From Cloeon dipterum (Eukaryota > Arthropoda > Insecta > Ephemeroptera > Baetidae), in contig NC_088789.1 in NCBI RefSeq assembly GCF_949628265.1, forward strand, positions 4,952,886 to 5,016,885: a DNA stretch of 64,000 bases. The letters are read 5' to 3'. The notes beneath the pieces are model-generated. The model saw only the letters and a list, made by a program, of their open reading frames with translations, had not been told where the DNA came from and did no database searches. Positions 1-52,400 of the stretch are shown here, in pieces; within the stretch, counting starts at the first letter, position 1, and the number at the start of each line of letters is the position of its first letter. The position numbers were made by a program, and so were the translations under genes.

Positions 1-249
1 GAAAACGTAGTGAGCGCGACTTGGCAGAAATTATCAGCCATAGTTCCAGGACTGGAGACAGATGGCCTTCGCATGGTCCAAGCGCAACAAATGTTTAGAG
101 TTTTCAGCACCAGCATCGAGCTCCAGCGAATAGCGAATGAGCGAACTGCGCGAGCGAAGAAAACAACATTTTGGTCCGTTCGAGTCGGGTGCGTGTTAGG
201 GTGTGAGTGCGTTTGTTTATGAATTTGTGCGGCAGCCCAATTATGAACC

Positions 250-271
<22 letters not shown>
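1..271 (+). CDS. PHLDB: Candidate first exon of the PHLDB gene (5'UTR plus ATG at 250)
   Basis: The ATG at 250 (context aaccATGc) opens seven codons plus one base and runs into a good donor, GGTGAGTCC, at 272. Joined to the acceptor at 10833 it stays in frame through the in-exon ATG at 10841, giving MQSDIGIGAVMTA and onward. Two short upstream ATG frames (219 and 243) end at the TGA at 258-260 and would be uORFs. The window starts inside or just upstream of this exon, so the transcription start is unknown. A phase match has a one-in-three chance of arising by accident, and the protein could instead start at 10841 with a different leader exon. Confidence 0.4.
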
Positions 272-40115
<39,844 letters not shown>

Positions 40116-41014
40116 ATTCCTCTCCTCCTCTGCAATCATTTGGTTCGAAACACAGTGACTGTTGCTAGTTTTTCTAAGAAAAGACTGTTGCGCTGCAAAC
40201 AAATGCGAGTGCTAGTTAAGACGTGAAAGAAAAATTTATAAAAAATGCCAATCTCAGGGTAAATGGTAAAATGAAATAAGAGAAAGATGCTCATCCCTGC
40301 AGTGCTGCTTTTTGCCGTGTTTTGTAATAATGAATTGGTGCAGCGTTTATATTGTCTTGCTGGGCCACCTCCGAGACTACTTCTTAGGTACAAACGATGA
40401 TAATCTCAAAAAAATCTTGAACGGTGGCATATCTCGAATCTAAGTTGTTGAAAAAAGCTTGTTGCTCAATTTTCGAGCTGGATTAAAATGGAAGGGGCTG
40501 TTTGTTGGAGGAACAGCCAATTTAGCAGGGTTCGGAAAAGCGCTGACGCATGATTTTTCATTTTTCATTTTAGCGTCTGGCTTGCGGCGCTGTATTAAAT
40601 GTTGTAACTTGTTTTAACTTTGCCCTGTCGTTACACAAGATTTTAGGTTACCTGATTCGTTTGCGTTTGGTTCGCCACAGTCAGAAAGTTGAGGCCCCGA
40701 ACCCTGCAACCTGTCATATCAGCGCTCATATTCACTCAGCACACAATCACTATTGCCATGTATGGCAACTAGGCTAAATTATTCGGAGTTGTAAACACTT
40801 AGCTGTGTAAAAAATATTACTCACTGCCAGACATCTTAAGCTGGCAGGCTTTGAATCGAAATGTCCTACAACCAAAGTTAAAAACGAATCAAGTTGGAAA
40901 AATATTGTAATTTAAAGTACTACGAAGGCATTTAACCAGTTTGCGTGTGGGCTGCATTTTCAATGCATGCAGGATACAATCTTGGTGGTATTAGATTTTC
41001 GGATTTTGTGAGAA

Positions 41015-41020
41015 AATAAA
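41015..41020 (+). terminator. Candidate polyadenylation signal of the PHLDB gene
   Basis: AATAAA about 900 bp after the stop codon; a second one lies at 41137-41142. I saw no AATAAA closer to the stop. Which is used is unknown. Confidence 0.35.
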
Positions 41021-43028
41021 ATTATGTCAGAAATGTGCTACATACACATACGTTTTCATGCTACATTTAATTAATGAAATAATCATTGCAAAGAAAGAAT
41101 ACCAACCAACAACTGACAACATAGAACAATAGATACAATAAATATCATTATCGCATAACATTATTGTATAATCAACCTGTGCAGCCATGTATGAGATGTG
41201 CCTTTGTACATATACATTTAACTATGTATCAATAATTACAGGAACAATAATAGCTACAACCACAATTATTCGAAACTCAAATTTGTCTTTCATTACCTTA
41301 ACACTTAACTTTTAATGGGCTAGGCTCAGTCGCAACGTGGAGCGCACAATATTTATTTTGACCTTCTCAGAAGAAAGACGAGTAAAGAAGACATTAATTC
41401 AAAACGGAAGTTTTTTCAAGGATAGCAAAAGAAATTCATAAATCATACTAGGATCATCATATCACCAAAAGGTTTTAGAAAAAATATTTCATTTAATATC
41501 ATATGCAAGGAGACTGCTTAGAGAACTGCAAAACACAAATAAGGAATTTAAATAAAAAATAATCAAGTAAAAATCTCAACGTTCATCACAGGTATACATT
41601 TTTTTAAATATTCCCTCATCTTGAAGAAATCTTGCAGTAAATCTTAGCGCTGCTAAGTGAGATACCAAAATAAATTTAATTATGTTATAACAATAGCAAA
41701 ATAAGTAAAAAGTAAACCCGCAGGAAATTTGAAGAAAGTAAACTTTCTCTAGCTTCGGTGTAGATTATGATGAAGGAATTATAAGTGCGATTTAAAAGAA
41801 AGAATCAGTAATGTCACATGTTCGCTTACTAGCCAGCTCGGCTACTCAGGCCTCATTGGCGCAGTACTTTTCGCAATTTTCTTGGGAAACTAAATTCACG
41901 CTGCAGGAATTTAAGAGCCACTGGTAGTATATAAAAATGGTAAAAATGATCGATTGAGCATGATCTAAAGGGGAACCAAGAAACGAAATTTAGTAGAACC
42001 ATGCCACTCGCCCTCCGTGGCGGAGCGCCATGAGATTTTCACTACTGAAAATTAATTTTAAATAGTCAAAATTAGGAAAACACTCATGCAGTAAATTAGT
42101 TGAAAAAATAAAGAAGCATCATAGGTCAAACCGCGTAGAGTAGAGCTATTTGTAGCTTTTTCATTGAGAAATATTTTCAAGTTGAATAGGTCATTTAATT
42201 CGTAAAAATTAGTTTTAATATTGAAAAAAATCGGCATCCTCGTGTTTTCAAAAAGTCGGATTTTTATTTCCTCTCGACCAGGTCAACTTGAAATTTTTGC
42301 TGTATATCACTAATTTCTGTAATTTTTTTGTCGACAACATGCATTCCTCGAGTGAAGAATTCTTTAGAATGTTTAAAAATTGTTTTGAAATTAGTATCAT
42401 ATGCGTATTGTAATTTCTCTTCAATTGACATGCAAATTTATTTTCAAGCGCATAGCATAGAAATCTCTAAATGTAATTAAGAGATGAAAACCAGGAAGAC
42501 AATTTCATTAAGCTCACTCTTCATTTATAGCTCGAGGCTGTGTCTTAACATTATATATAGTAAACAGTCTTTACTTTAATTGAATGCAAAGTTAATGCGC
42601 ATTTCAATTTTGCAACAGCAGCTCGCGCGTAACGGTGGGTAAATTATTTATATTGTTATTTAACATCGGCATCTCATCCTCGTCGGCACGCGTGCGATCC
42701 GTTTTCAGCGCGGCGCTGAGAGAAAGTCGCGCGCTGCTTTTCACTCTTACTCTCGACGACCGTGTCACTCGCTCGGCACTCAAGGCGAACTCGGAGCAGG
42801 CGAAACGATGTCTCGATCTCAATGCGAAAGAGCTCAGTGTGTTTTTGGGTTGAGATCTAGTTTCACTCGGCCATCAATGCCGTGAACTTGATTTTGAGCG
42901 AGAGCAGGGTCAAGGCTGCCGCTGCCGCAGCCGGCGGAAATGGAAAGTGAAATCTCTCCTACTCGTGTCGTAATGGCGTGAAATGATGTAAAAATAAAAA
43001 AAACATTGGATATTTTGTCTGATTATAT
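41021..43028. other. Region between the convergent PHLDB and protease genes, no gene recognised
   Basis: AT-rich 2 kb with one GC-richer island at about 42610-42960 that has open frames of 72 codons on both strands. I see no domain, no splice-consistent exon chain and no convincing core promoter there. Confidence 0.45.
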
Positions 43029-43034
43029 TTTATT
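43029..43034 (-). terminator. Candidate polyadenylation signal of the protease gene
   Basis: AATAAA on the minus strand, about 370 nt past the stop at 43401. Confidence 0.25.
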
Positions 43035-43400
43035 TTAGGTACAAAAAATGACTATGGCTCCCCAGGCGAATGGAGAACGCTCGCTTTCAAACAAATATGC
43101 ATAATAATTGCACTTCACAGTGAGTTGGTAATTGCTGAACCGCAATTAAGCATTATGTACACTCGAAATGACCCACTTTTTGGATCTCGTCGTGCCGATC
43201 ATGCGGGCAAATTTGAAATTTCTTTAACGAAACTATATTCAATTTGAACAACACACACACAATATATAAATTATGAAAATACATTTCGGTACGTAAAATA
43301 CTCTTCATTTTACAGAAGGTGACTAGACCAGCTAGGAACCTCAAATCAATCAGTCACTCTCAAAGGTGTGAATTTAGTCTCTAAAAATTTTTGAGGAGGC

Positions 43401-45391
43401 TCAGAACCTCCTTTTGGCATCAGTTCTGGCAACGTGGCTCTCAATCCAGTCAAGGTATTTGGCCACCCTGGTGTACAGTCCAGGCAGCTTGGCGAGGGCG
43501 CAACCGATGCCCGCCGACACAACTCCTACCACGGTGATCCTCTCGCTGTCACCAATCATCAGGGGACCGCCACTATCAGCCTAAAATTGACGTCAACCAA
43601 TTAATTTAATCTAATTTTGGTTTTGCTTAACGTAATAGAGTTTTGGTCAATACTTGGGCTACATTAATCAATAAAAAGCAATAGTTTCAAATTAGTACAA
43701 AATACACAAATTGTTTTCCCAAAAAGCAGCACAGCCAAAGCATTTAATTGTTTTAATATTTTAAGAATATATTCTAATTTAGACACAACACCTACTTACC
43801 CTGCAAGTGTCCCTGCCTCCATTCTCGTATCCAGCACACATTTGCGATGGCAAAATCTTGACCTTCTTGCCCTGCGACTGGTACCACTCGAGACACTGTT
43901 TATTCTCCAAAATCTCCAGCTCGACCTGCTTGGCGCAATTAAATCAATCCACCTGATTTTGGCTATTGTCGCGCTCCATACCTTGTGTAAGATGTTGGCT
44001 CTACCACCCTTGGATGAGTCTTCGCTGAGCCAGCCCCAGCCTGCGGCCACGGCCTTGGCGCCGCTCAGGTCGTCCGCCAGGCGACCGCTGCTGGCCGGCA
44101 AACAGGCCGGCCAGACGGACCTCGGCGCCCACTGCACGTCCTCAGTCAGACGCAATAGAGCTACATCATGCACGTAACGCTGACATTGGAACTCGGGGTG
44201 CAGCTCTGATGTGTCCACCGAGTACTCGATCGACTGCGGCGTCTCAGGCTGCGTCAGGTCGTGCTCGCCGACAGCCACTCTGATGTAGTTTAAAGGAAGT
44301 TTCACGGTGCCACTGAGGAACAGAGATTTAAATTTTAAACGAGAGCTCATCTACGACGTTTTGTATTTTTTGGGCACATGACTCTAATGATATTTGTCTT
44401 AAATAAGCATAGCAACGACAATGTGCATGCAATTGCAATAATAATTGTAGGTGTTATTTAAATTCTTTCATAATTATTTAATTCGATCAGCATTTTTTAC
44501 CATTTCCTTATTAGGTGATTCTGGGTTAAATTTTTCTTTCTCAATATAAAATATTTAATTTCTCGACACAAATACCTAGTTAAAATTGAGCTATAAACTT
44601 GAAGAATCGTACACTTTATTTGTGACCAATTTATAATTGGAAACACTATGCAGATAAAAATATGTTTAATTATTAACCATGGTAATGCGTGTCAAAATAG
44701 TAAACGAAATATTTAAAAGCATAAAACCTTGAAAAAATATTTAATAATTATTATTTAGACTAAATTTTGTAATGTTCTTTGTTGGTGCCACTGTTTTTTC
44801 TTGTACGTATTCAAATTTTTAATTTGAGGAACAAATCAAAAGTATAAAAAAACTACATACCTGCAGAGACAGTGGGCGGCGGTGAGGACCCATCGCTTAT
44901 TGATGAGGGTGCCGCCACAGAAGTGCCCGCCGCGCCTCTTGATCGACACGAGCCACGGGAACTCGCCGGGTTTTGCCTTTTCGCCGCCGACGATCCTGGA
45001 GGTGGCGCCCCGAAGTCCACAGGGCACGTCGGCCACTAGTGATTGATTGCGGTCAGACACACACTTTTCGCCCACTCAGAGTGCTCGAGTTTGTTCGCTC
45101 GAGGGGGAGAAAAAAGGCAGCGATCAACAAAAGTTTAAAAGAGACTCTTGTCAATGCAACTCAAGGAATAGCAAATTGAGATTGACTGCATTCTTCTATG
45201 TGCAGAGCAGTTGTTCAAATTAAATTTAATCGCAATGCAACCTCATGTTAAAGAAAAAAAAAACAGGATGTTAAGTCAGGTCGGAAACTTTGAATGACAA
45301 CAAACTCACGGTTGACAGGCGTGAAAGCGAGCGAGACACCGCTGAAGAAGGCGATGGCCAAAATGCACGGTCCGGTGTCAACGTACAGCAT
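43401..45391 (-). CDS. Secreted trypsin-like serine protease (S1), 5 exons
   Basis: Minus-strand exons 45391-45310, 45035-44861, 44312-43982, 43925-43800 and 43580-43401, all in phase, 894 nt and 297 aa. Signal peptide about residues 1-22 (hydrophobic [13 protein letters not shown]), a short pro-region with Cys33 that can pair with the catalytic domain, then the activation site R41|IVGG. The catalytic triad is H82 (LTAAHC), D135 (HDVALL) and S241 (DSGGP). D235 at the primary specificity position (chymotrypsin 189) predicts cleavage after Arg or Lys. Odd points: the residue two before the catalytic Ser is Ala239 instead of Gly193, and Ala261 replaces Trp215 (VSAGIGC instead of VSWGIGC). There is no clip domain. 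The role (digestion, venom, haemolymph) cannot be read from sequence. Confidence 0.93.
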
Positions 45392-45495
45392 TGTGAATCG
45401 GATGATATAATCCCAATGAAGTCGTGAGAGTGGAGGAGCGGTGCTCGTGGAACGACCTGGCGTCAACTAATGATAAGTCACCCGCGGCGCTCAAC

Positions 45496-45504
45496 CTATT
45501 TAAC
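45496..45504 (-). promoter_or_regulatory. TATA-like box and core promoter of the protease gene
   Basis: The minus strand reads GGTTAAATAG about 105 bp upstream of the start ATG. This puts a start site near 45468, where an initiator-like ATTAGTT occurs. A GATA motif, TGATAAG (45471-45477, plus-strand reading), lies between them. Positions are mutually consistent but unproven. Confidence 0.35.
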
Positions 45505-48500
45505 CGACGACCTCTCAAGGCTGACCCCTCCACGCCGCACACGCCCCCAAGATCTCCGGCCCCTGAGCACTGCTGGGACGGTCGCAATTGAAAATACTGC
45601 ACCCTGCATGATTAAAATATTTACTTACGTTCCAATGAATAATATTTATTCTTTTTTTGAGTCGCTCTTTGATTGGCAAAATATATTTTAGTGATAAAAA
45701 ATCCAAATCCAGAATTACATTCTATTTAAAACTTATGTAAATTAAAATGAAAGTTCAATTTTAAAGATTCTGAAGTTCATCTAATTTAAATAAAGTTGGA
45801 ATGCTGCTGGCGCAAGTCATGGCCCCACAAAAAGAATCAACGCAGTGCTATAAAACGTGGTGCGAGAGCATTCAGCAGCCCACTGACCTACATAATTCAC
45901 TTTCATTTGATGCTCACCGCGTGTGCCGCATGTGTGTCGCGTGGGTTCACAACAAACACGCGGCGCGAAACCGGCGACTCGTCGATAGCTTCGGATCAAG
46001 AAGCTATTAATTAAAGTGGTCGAATCATTCGCCCCAATGAAAGCAGGCGAGAGTTACGATGATTCACCGGCCAGTCTGATAAAAGCCTAAGGTGCACTTT
46101 GCTGACGAACGACCTGAAACTGGAACCAGTCTGCCGGAGAAATTGCATAATAGCCGAATTGCAAATTGACATTCCGAGCTTTCACCACATTACTCCACTA
46201 CCTGCTCTGCGAGTTCAGTGTTTTAACTACTTAGTTTGCATATACTAAAAGTACACTTAAGTCACAAATTACATGCCATCTAAATTTTATTCAACAACAG
46301 AGAAACCAGTCTTGACTTACATTCTGGATTGAAAGCTGTTTTAAAATGAGAGAGCCGTTTATTTTGTTAGTAGTCAAACTAAAACTCAAAATAATAAACT
46401 GTCTTTCTGTGTATGGTTTAAATTAATGATGGAAAAATTTTATTGTCTTATGGTTGAAGCTAATTTCACTTGTGATTTTGGTTCAGTTGTAGCCTCATAA
46501 ACGAGTTTGACATTGAACCCCGTATCCATATTAGGAGCACTCTAATCTTTTGTTTGTTTTCTTCAATTAGCTTTCACTCTTTGCCGACGCTGAAAGCTTA
46601 ATTTGCGAGCCAATGCCATTGCTTACAGATCATATACCGCTCACGTGCGAACAAATTATTTTCTTTTTGTATGAGGTACAATTAGCACCAGCTAATTTTC
46701 TCTAACCGACCCTGTAAGGCGCCATAAATTTGTCATTAAAATAAAAACTAGACTCGCAAGACATGACAGGTGCGTGTGACTTTTTCAGGAAGTGCGATCA
46801 AAATCTGCAAAATAATTCCAATACCGCCATGTGTGTAAATTAGTTGTTCCCGACGTGGCCTTCCGACGAGCCATTGATCCTGCTTTTAACCGTTTGTAAT
46901 GAAACAATTAAACTTTCATGAGGCAACCTTGGTGTCTCGTTGCATCAGGTGACTCATCTTTAGCGAATCCAGTTACATAACGCTGATACTCATTGACTTG
47001 TCATCTCTGCAAAATTGCAAAACTTTAAAGGTTGTTTACAAACATGATCAGTGAACGAGGAAAAGCGCAGTTAAATGTGCCAAAACTCTTGTATTTATGG
47101 ACAGATATAGTCCAGCATGTTAATTACAGGTTTTCCATAACTGGGCTATGTAAAATAAAAATAAAATCATTTGGGCTCAATTAAACGGGAATTTCTCCCC
47201 TTATCTGAATCAAGGTCTATTTAGTCATTTAAGAGATAAATTTTTATCTTGGTCACGTTACATAATCGAACAGGAAAGGAATATCAAATATTGGCCTTGA
47301 CAATGCTCTGCAGCTATCGGTCGAGAGCCTCAACCTTGTCACCAAACTCGTCCTTTTGAAGAGAAATCACAAACGCGTGCCGTCGCCGTTCGGTGATTAA
47401 TTCACTTCCGAAAACGATTTGACAGCCCCTATATGATTGTGTCGAGCAGGAAGACCGATAAGAATGGGGATTTTTACAATCAAGCGACTCATTGACTCAC
47501 CGCTTCTTTGTTTTGAATCGAATTGCGAGTCTTCTATTCTTCATTAACTTTCTTTATAGACAAGTAATTTTTTTTAAATGAGTAATTGATTGAGATCTTC
47601 GCATAGATTTTTATTTTTCCTATTTTAGTAAGATGTTATGTTTATTTTTTTACTATAACCTCTGCTCACCACTTCCTAATGTGCCCACCGGGTCCTAATA
47701 ACATTGCCGAGCGAATGACATGGGACCCAAGTGTCCGTAGAGGAGCTTTGGCCTTCTTTTTGTTTCACCGATAGACACGCCAGACATATATGTCCTGAGC
47801 TTTGTGGAAAGGTGACAAACCAGTTATTTGCAAGTCGGCGCCAGTGCACCTCCATAAAATTATTTAAATCCAGCCGTCTATCCCAAAATGCCAAATTAAA
47901 ATAAAAAAAAAATGCTGAATAATTATTTATAATCAGGAAGTACCCAGTAATTTAAAATATTCTGATTTCTGTATTTTTTTATGGAAAATAATATCGGCGC
48001 GCAACTGATTGATTTTATGTGATTTTTTTAATGTTAATGTATCTGAAATATTATATATTCATGAAATAAGGTGAATTACAGAAGGCAAAACTAGTAGAGC
48101 TCAATAATAGCTTTACAAATAATATCCGGTATTTCAATTCAACATGAATTTTTAATGTCTCAAGTGAAAGTTAGTTTGAAAAGCTGGTCTTGTGGCAGAT
48201 TTGTTTCAAGATCACGTTCGACAGGTGCTACATGTGTCGTGCCTTGTTATCGCCGATCAGACGAGTGAAATAAATAATAATTATGTCACGCGTGCTGAAA
48301 TGAATGGGGCAAGGCGTGTGTTGCACCACTGCTCTCAAAGTCAAGGCCGTCGGCAGGAAACTCGCAAGCTGTCAACATCATCGCGGGCATGCTGGTTCCT
48401 CCATGACGAGCTGCAGACAAAAAGCCTGAGGAAAGCTATGATGGGTGTGGAAAAAAACAACAAAACCTAGGTCGACGAAATTTTTCCTCTTTGGAAAGAT

Positions 48501-49189
48501 CGTGTGGCGAGTTGAAGTGCCGACATTGGCCCTAGTTCTCTTGCCGCTATTATCGACTGCAGCCACGAGTGTGTTGAACTTGGGCGGTGCGGGCATAAGG
48601 ATGCAGCCTCGCATCCTAATGCGCAGCATTATTCATTGTTTCACGCGCGCGCCTATAGCCATTGTTGATTGATTGTTAGCCTTGTGCGGCCACCCAGCCG
48701 AGGGTTATCACACTCGTCGGCGCGACGATCCCCCGGAATCTTGCGAAATTTCCCTTTGCCCGTCAAACGAAACTGCTTGGATTTACCGTTTTCAACATTT
48801 ATTCTCTCTCGAGTTTAAAATTTCGCACAAATTATCAACATTAACTATAGTGATTGTTTTACATTTTATTTTACTATAATACGCATAATACAAATATTTG
48901 CTTTCATCTATATTAATTCCGTCCAGGTTGGTTGAAATATTGACAACAATTGAATAAATTTCAGCTGCATCACTGAATTAATCCACTCTGGACGATACAA
49001 CAAAATTTTGCCTTTTGTGGCGACTAGTAAAACTTTTCTTAACATTTTTCCAAGGACGTAATATGTCGCACGTTTCATAAAAATGGATAAAAATCAACTC
49101 GATATCCCTCAAACAACTCAATGAAATGCTATAAAAATAAATTAGCATTTCATCATCGCGTTTTCAATTTTCAATTAATTTTTGCACAT
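45505..49189. other. Intergenic region between protease promoter and cyclase 3' end, no gene recognised
   Basis: 3.7 kb, AT-rich, only short shadow ORFs. No recognised protein, RNA gene or repeat. Confidence 0.5.
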
Positions 49190-49195
49190 TTTATT
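49190..49195 (-). terminator. Polyadenylation signal of the guanylate cyclase gene
   Basis: AATAAA on the minus strand, 170 nt beyond the stop codon at 49365-49367. Confidence 0.5.
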
Positions 49196-49364
49196 CAAGT
49201 TACAAAATCAAATATACTCACAATCAGCATTGGTCGCATTTCACCTGCATCTTGCCGCGTGAGAGGAATGACACATTTTTTCCATTTAACCGAGCAAGCA
49301 AGAGAGTTCTGTAGACAAAAATACATTTTCAGGCGCGAGGCCGAGCCGGTGGCGTTGCTCGATT

Positions 49365-49491
49365 TTACTCTTCATTCTCAGCCCTGGAGAGGAAGTAGAC
49401 CTGCATCGGCTCCGCGCGGCCTTTCATGGGCACCAGACCTCGCGGCTCGAAGTGCAGTCCTGGGTCGGCGTTGTCGGGTTGCATCAGCACT
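49365..49491 (-). CDS. Gycbeta100B: Cyclase beta exon 13: C terminus
   Basis: Codes [18 protein letters not shown] and [18 protein letters not shown], ending AENEE-stop. It closes the cyclase domain. It is separated from exon 12 by the intron that contains the nested SOCS-box gene. The tail is about 12 residues shorter than the human one. Confidence 0.93.
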
Positions 49492-52400
49492 CTGCAAACG
49501 ATAAGTCATGCACGGAATGAAAAATGAATTTTTGCTTTTCTCTTGATGCGCACGAAGGAAAACAATTGCACGTTTACAAATTATAGGGTTTTGCTGGAGG
49601 GCAGGAAAGGAGACGAATGCGCGCAGCATGTGACTTTCTCGAGCATATGTTAGGGAAGCCGTAACAATGGCCAAGGGGCTACTTCCACTGTGTGTGTATG
49701 TATTTTTTCGCGTCATAGAGGACGAAGCCCCAAAAGAGTTTTATAATCCGAGGGCCAATTCGCGCCAGTCCCCATTCAGAATGGTCGAGAGCATCATCGA
49801 AGTGTTTTTCGACACTGTGTTTGCTGACCTTGAAAGGGATGGCCTGGCCAAAAGGTAAATTGTTTCTTCTAAATCATCGGTATAAAATTTTCTTTAGTTA
49901 TATTTGAAAATTTCGTAACTATTGGTACATCTAAACCACCTAATTTTTGCTTTTATTTCTTTACGTCTAAGAAAATTGAGCGCTAACTGTTAGCTATAAT
50001 GTGTAATTTCTTGAAAAATATTTTTTACTTTTTTTATCACGTTTATACAGCTCAAGGTGATACTACGTGTTGTGCAGAAGCATAATCACAATAGAAAATT
50101 CTACCAAAGTTCAATATGTGAAATAAATTAAAATCAATAAAAAAATTTCAGATATAAACGCCGGTGCATCGCCGACTACCTGAGTACAATTATAAGCGCA
50201 AGCGAGGGCAGCAAATGCGAGGACAACTGCGCTCTGGCGGTGACGTCAGCCGTCAGGGTGCACTCGATCGCCAAGGCGGACAACGGCCAAATTTGCCCGC
50301 TAGGCAAGCACCACAACGTACTTTACGTGGCGGCAAAGCTCAGTTTCGACTGGCGACTCTCCGACAGCCAAGTCATCGCCGCCATGCTCAAACAGATTTT
50401 CGATTGCGAGAAAACCTTCGAGAGGATCGTCATTGCAGCCATTTTAGGGCCTTTGGTCACCAGGCTACTATCTGGCTGGCAAGCTGACTACCAGGACGAA
50501 CAGGAGAGCCTCAAGTAAGAACGCATTATTTTACTCGAAATGCAATTTTCTCTTTTTTCTCTCTTGCTGATTACAGCTTCGAAACCATTCCTGAAATACG
50601 AGCTATCTGGCCCATATAATTGATTTATTCAAAGATTTTTGCTGAAACGTACACAATTTCATGCCAACTTATCTGATGGCTAAGAGTAAAATTAATGGTT
50701 TTGTTTATGAGCACTGTGGCTTGCAAATTTAAAAAATATCATGAATATCTTTTATTTTTGATGAATAAAAATATAGCAATTGAGCATAAACTAATTTTAC
50801 ATTAATATAAAAAAAATCTTTTAATACCTTTATACTTTATAGCGCATTAGACTACTACCTACAGCACGCCACAACTGAACGTCAGACCTACAAAATCTCA
50901 GGTTGCAACCTCCGCATGGTAGACGTGCCGATGCCCGCTTACCACGATGCCCTTCCGGCTCACCTGGCGTGCGTGATGGACCGGCCGACGGCCCTTTTGC
51001 TCCTCCTGAGACACGGAGCCCGCTTGGGCCCTGGCGAGCACGGCGTCTGGACCCAGGGCGCCTCGCCGGTTGCCCTTGTGCAGCAACTCTTGCGGCTGCA
51101 CGAAATTATGCAGAGTGGAGGATCGGTGCCCAGTGCCGCGATAGACTGCCTACGGCTCATCATGAGGTGATTTCCCCCCAAAATTTATGAATGATTATTT
51201 CTATTGTTTTTAAGGGCCCTGCCGCACGCTGCTCTGGGCGACGAGCGGCTCAGGGAAACTGCGGAAATCGTGCTGCCAAAAACGAGATGGGCGGAACCAC
51301 CTGAGCTGAAGCACATCGCCAGGTGTGCCGTCAGGAGGGAACTGGGCAGGGGGTGGAGCTTGCCCGACGGAATAGAGAAACTCAATGTTCCATCCACTCT
51401 GAAGCCTTACTTGGATCTCATGGAAGACTGAATTTTATAAGCTTCCGCGATTTGCAAAAAAAAAATGTATTCTAATTTAATGAGATGCCACAACTAGTCA
51501 TACGCAAGAGACACGAATTTTAAAATTATAGAGCAATAAATTGATCAACAAACTCCATTTCTGGTTTTCTCTTACATGTAGGCGTCTTCAGAGACGTTGA
51601 TCCTGCCAGGTTCACCGGTGGTCTCTGTCCTACTGGTCAGATTGACTGTGTTGCCGAAGAGGCAATAGCGGGGCATGCGATGGCCGATCACGCCTGTCAC
51701 CACTTCACCAGAATGAAGACCGATCGTAATCCTCTAAAAAATTAGATTTAATGTTTTAAAATATTTCTTGTGATTCTAACATAAACATATAATTTGACAT
51801 TAGTTTGCAATTGATTCAATATTTTTTCCTAAATCATAGGGATTATTTTAAATCATTTTAAATCTTGAATTTTTTTCTGCTCACCACTGGTTTGCCGTCA
51901 ACCTGAACGCCTTTGATGATGTCCATCATGTCCAACGCCAGACGGGCCATGCACCGAGCGTGTGACGCGCAAGGCTCGGGCAGTCCGCTCACCGCCATGT
52001 ATTTGTCGCCCACTGTCTCAACCTAAGCAACGCAAAAGTTGCAACCTGGCATTAAAATAAAATCTAAAATTACCTTGTAAATATTTGGATTCTGACTTGA
52101 GTCAGTGAGGCTGTCAAAGAAGGTATAAATTCTGTTCAGCATATCAACGATTTGCATGGCTCCCTGGGCATCCGAGTGTGCTGCACAATAGGCTCCGAAT
52201 CCGACGATTCCCGAAAAGAGCAAGGTCACGCAATCGTACCTGCGAGCGGGCACTGGCCTGTTGTGGCGTAGTTCGCTGGCCACTGATATCGGCAGAACGG
52301 AATACAGCAATCTACAGCAGAATGTTAATACAACGATTCAGCTTTCCTACAATATGATATTTAATTAAAAAATAATTTATGAGAATCGAATGAAAAACTT

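Noticed and set aside
42604..42853. GC-richer island with open frames on both strands, looked like a promoter or first exon
   Set aside because: No core promoter motif at sensible spacing (the TCAGT at 42834 has no downstream partner) and no exon to splice to between the flanking genes.
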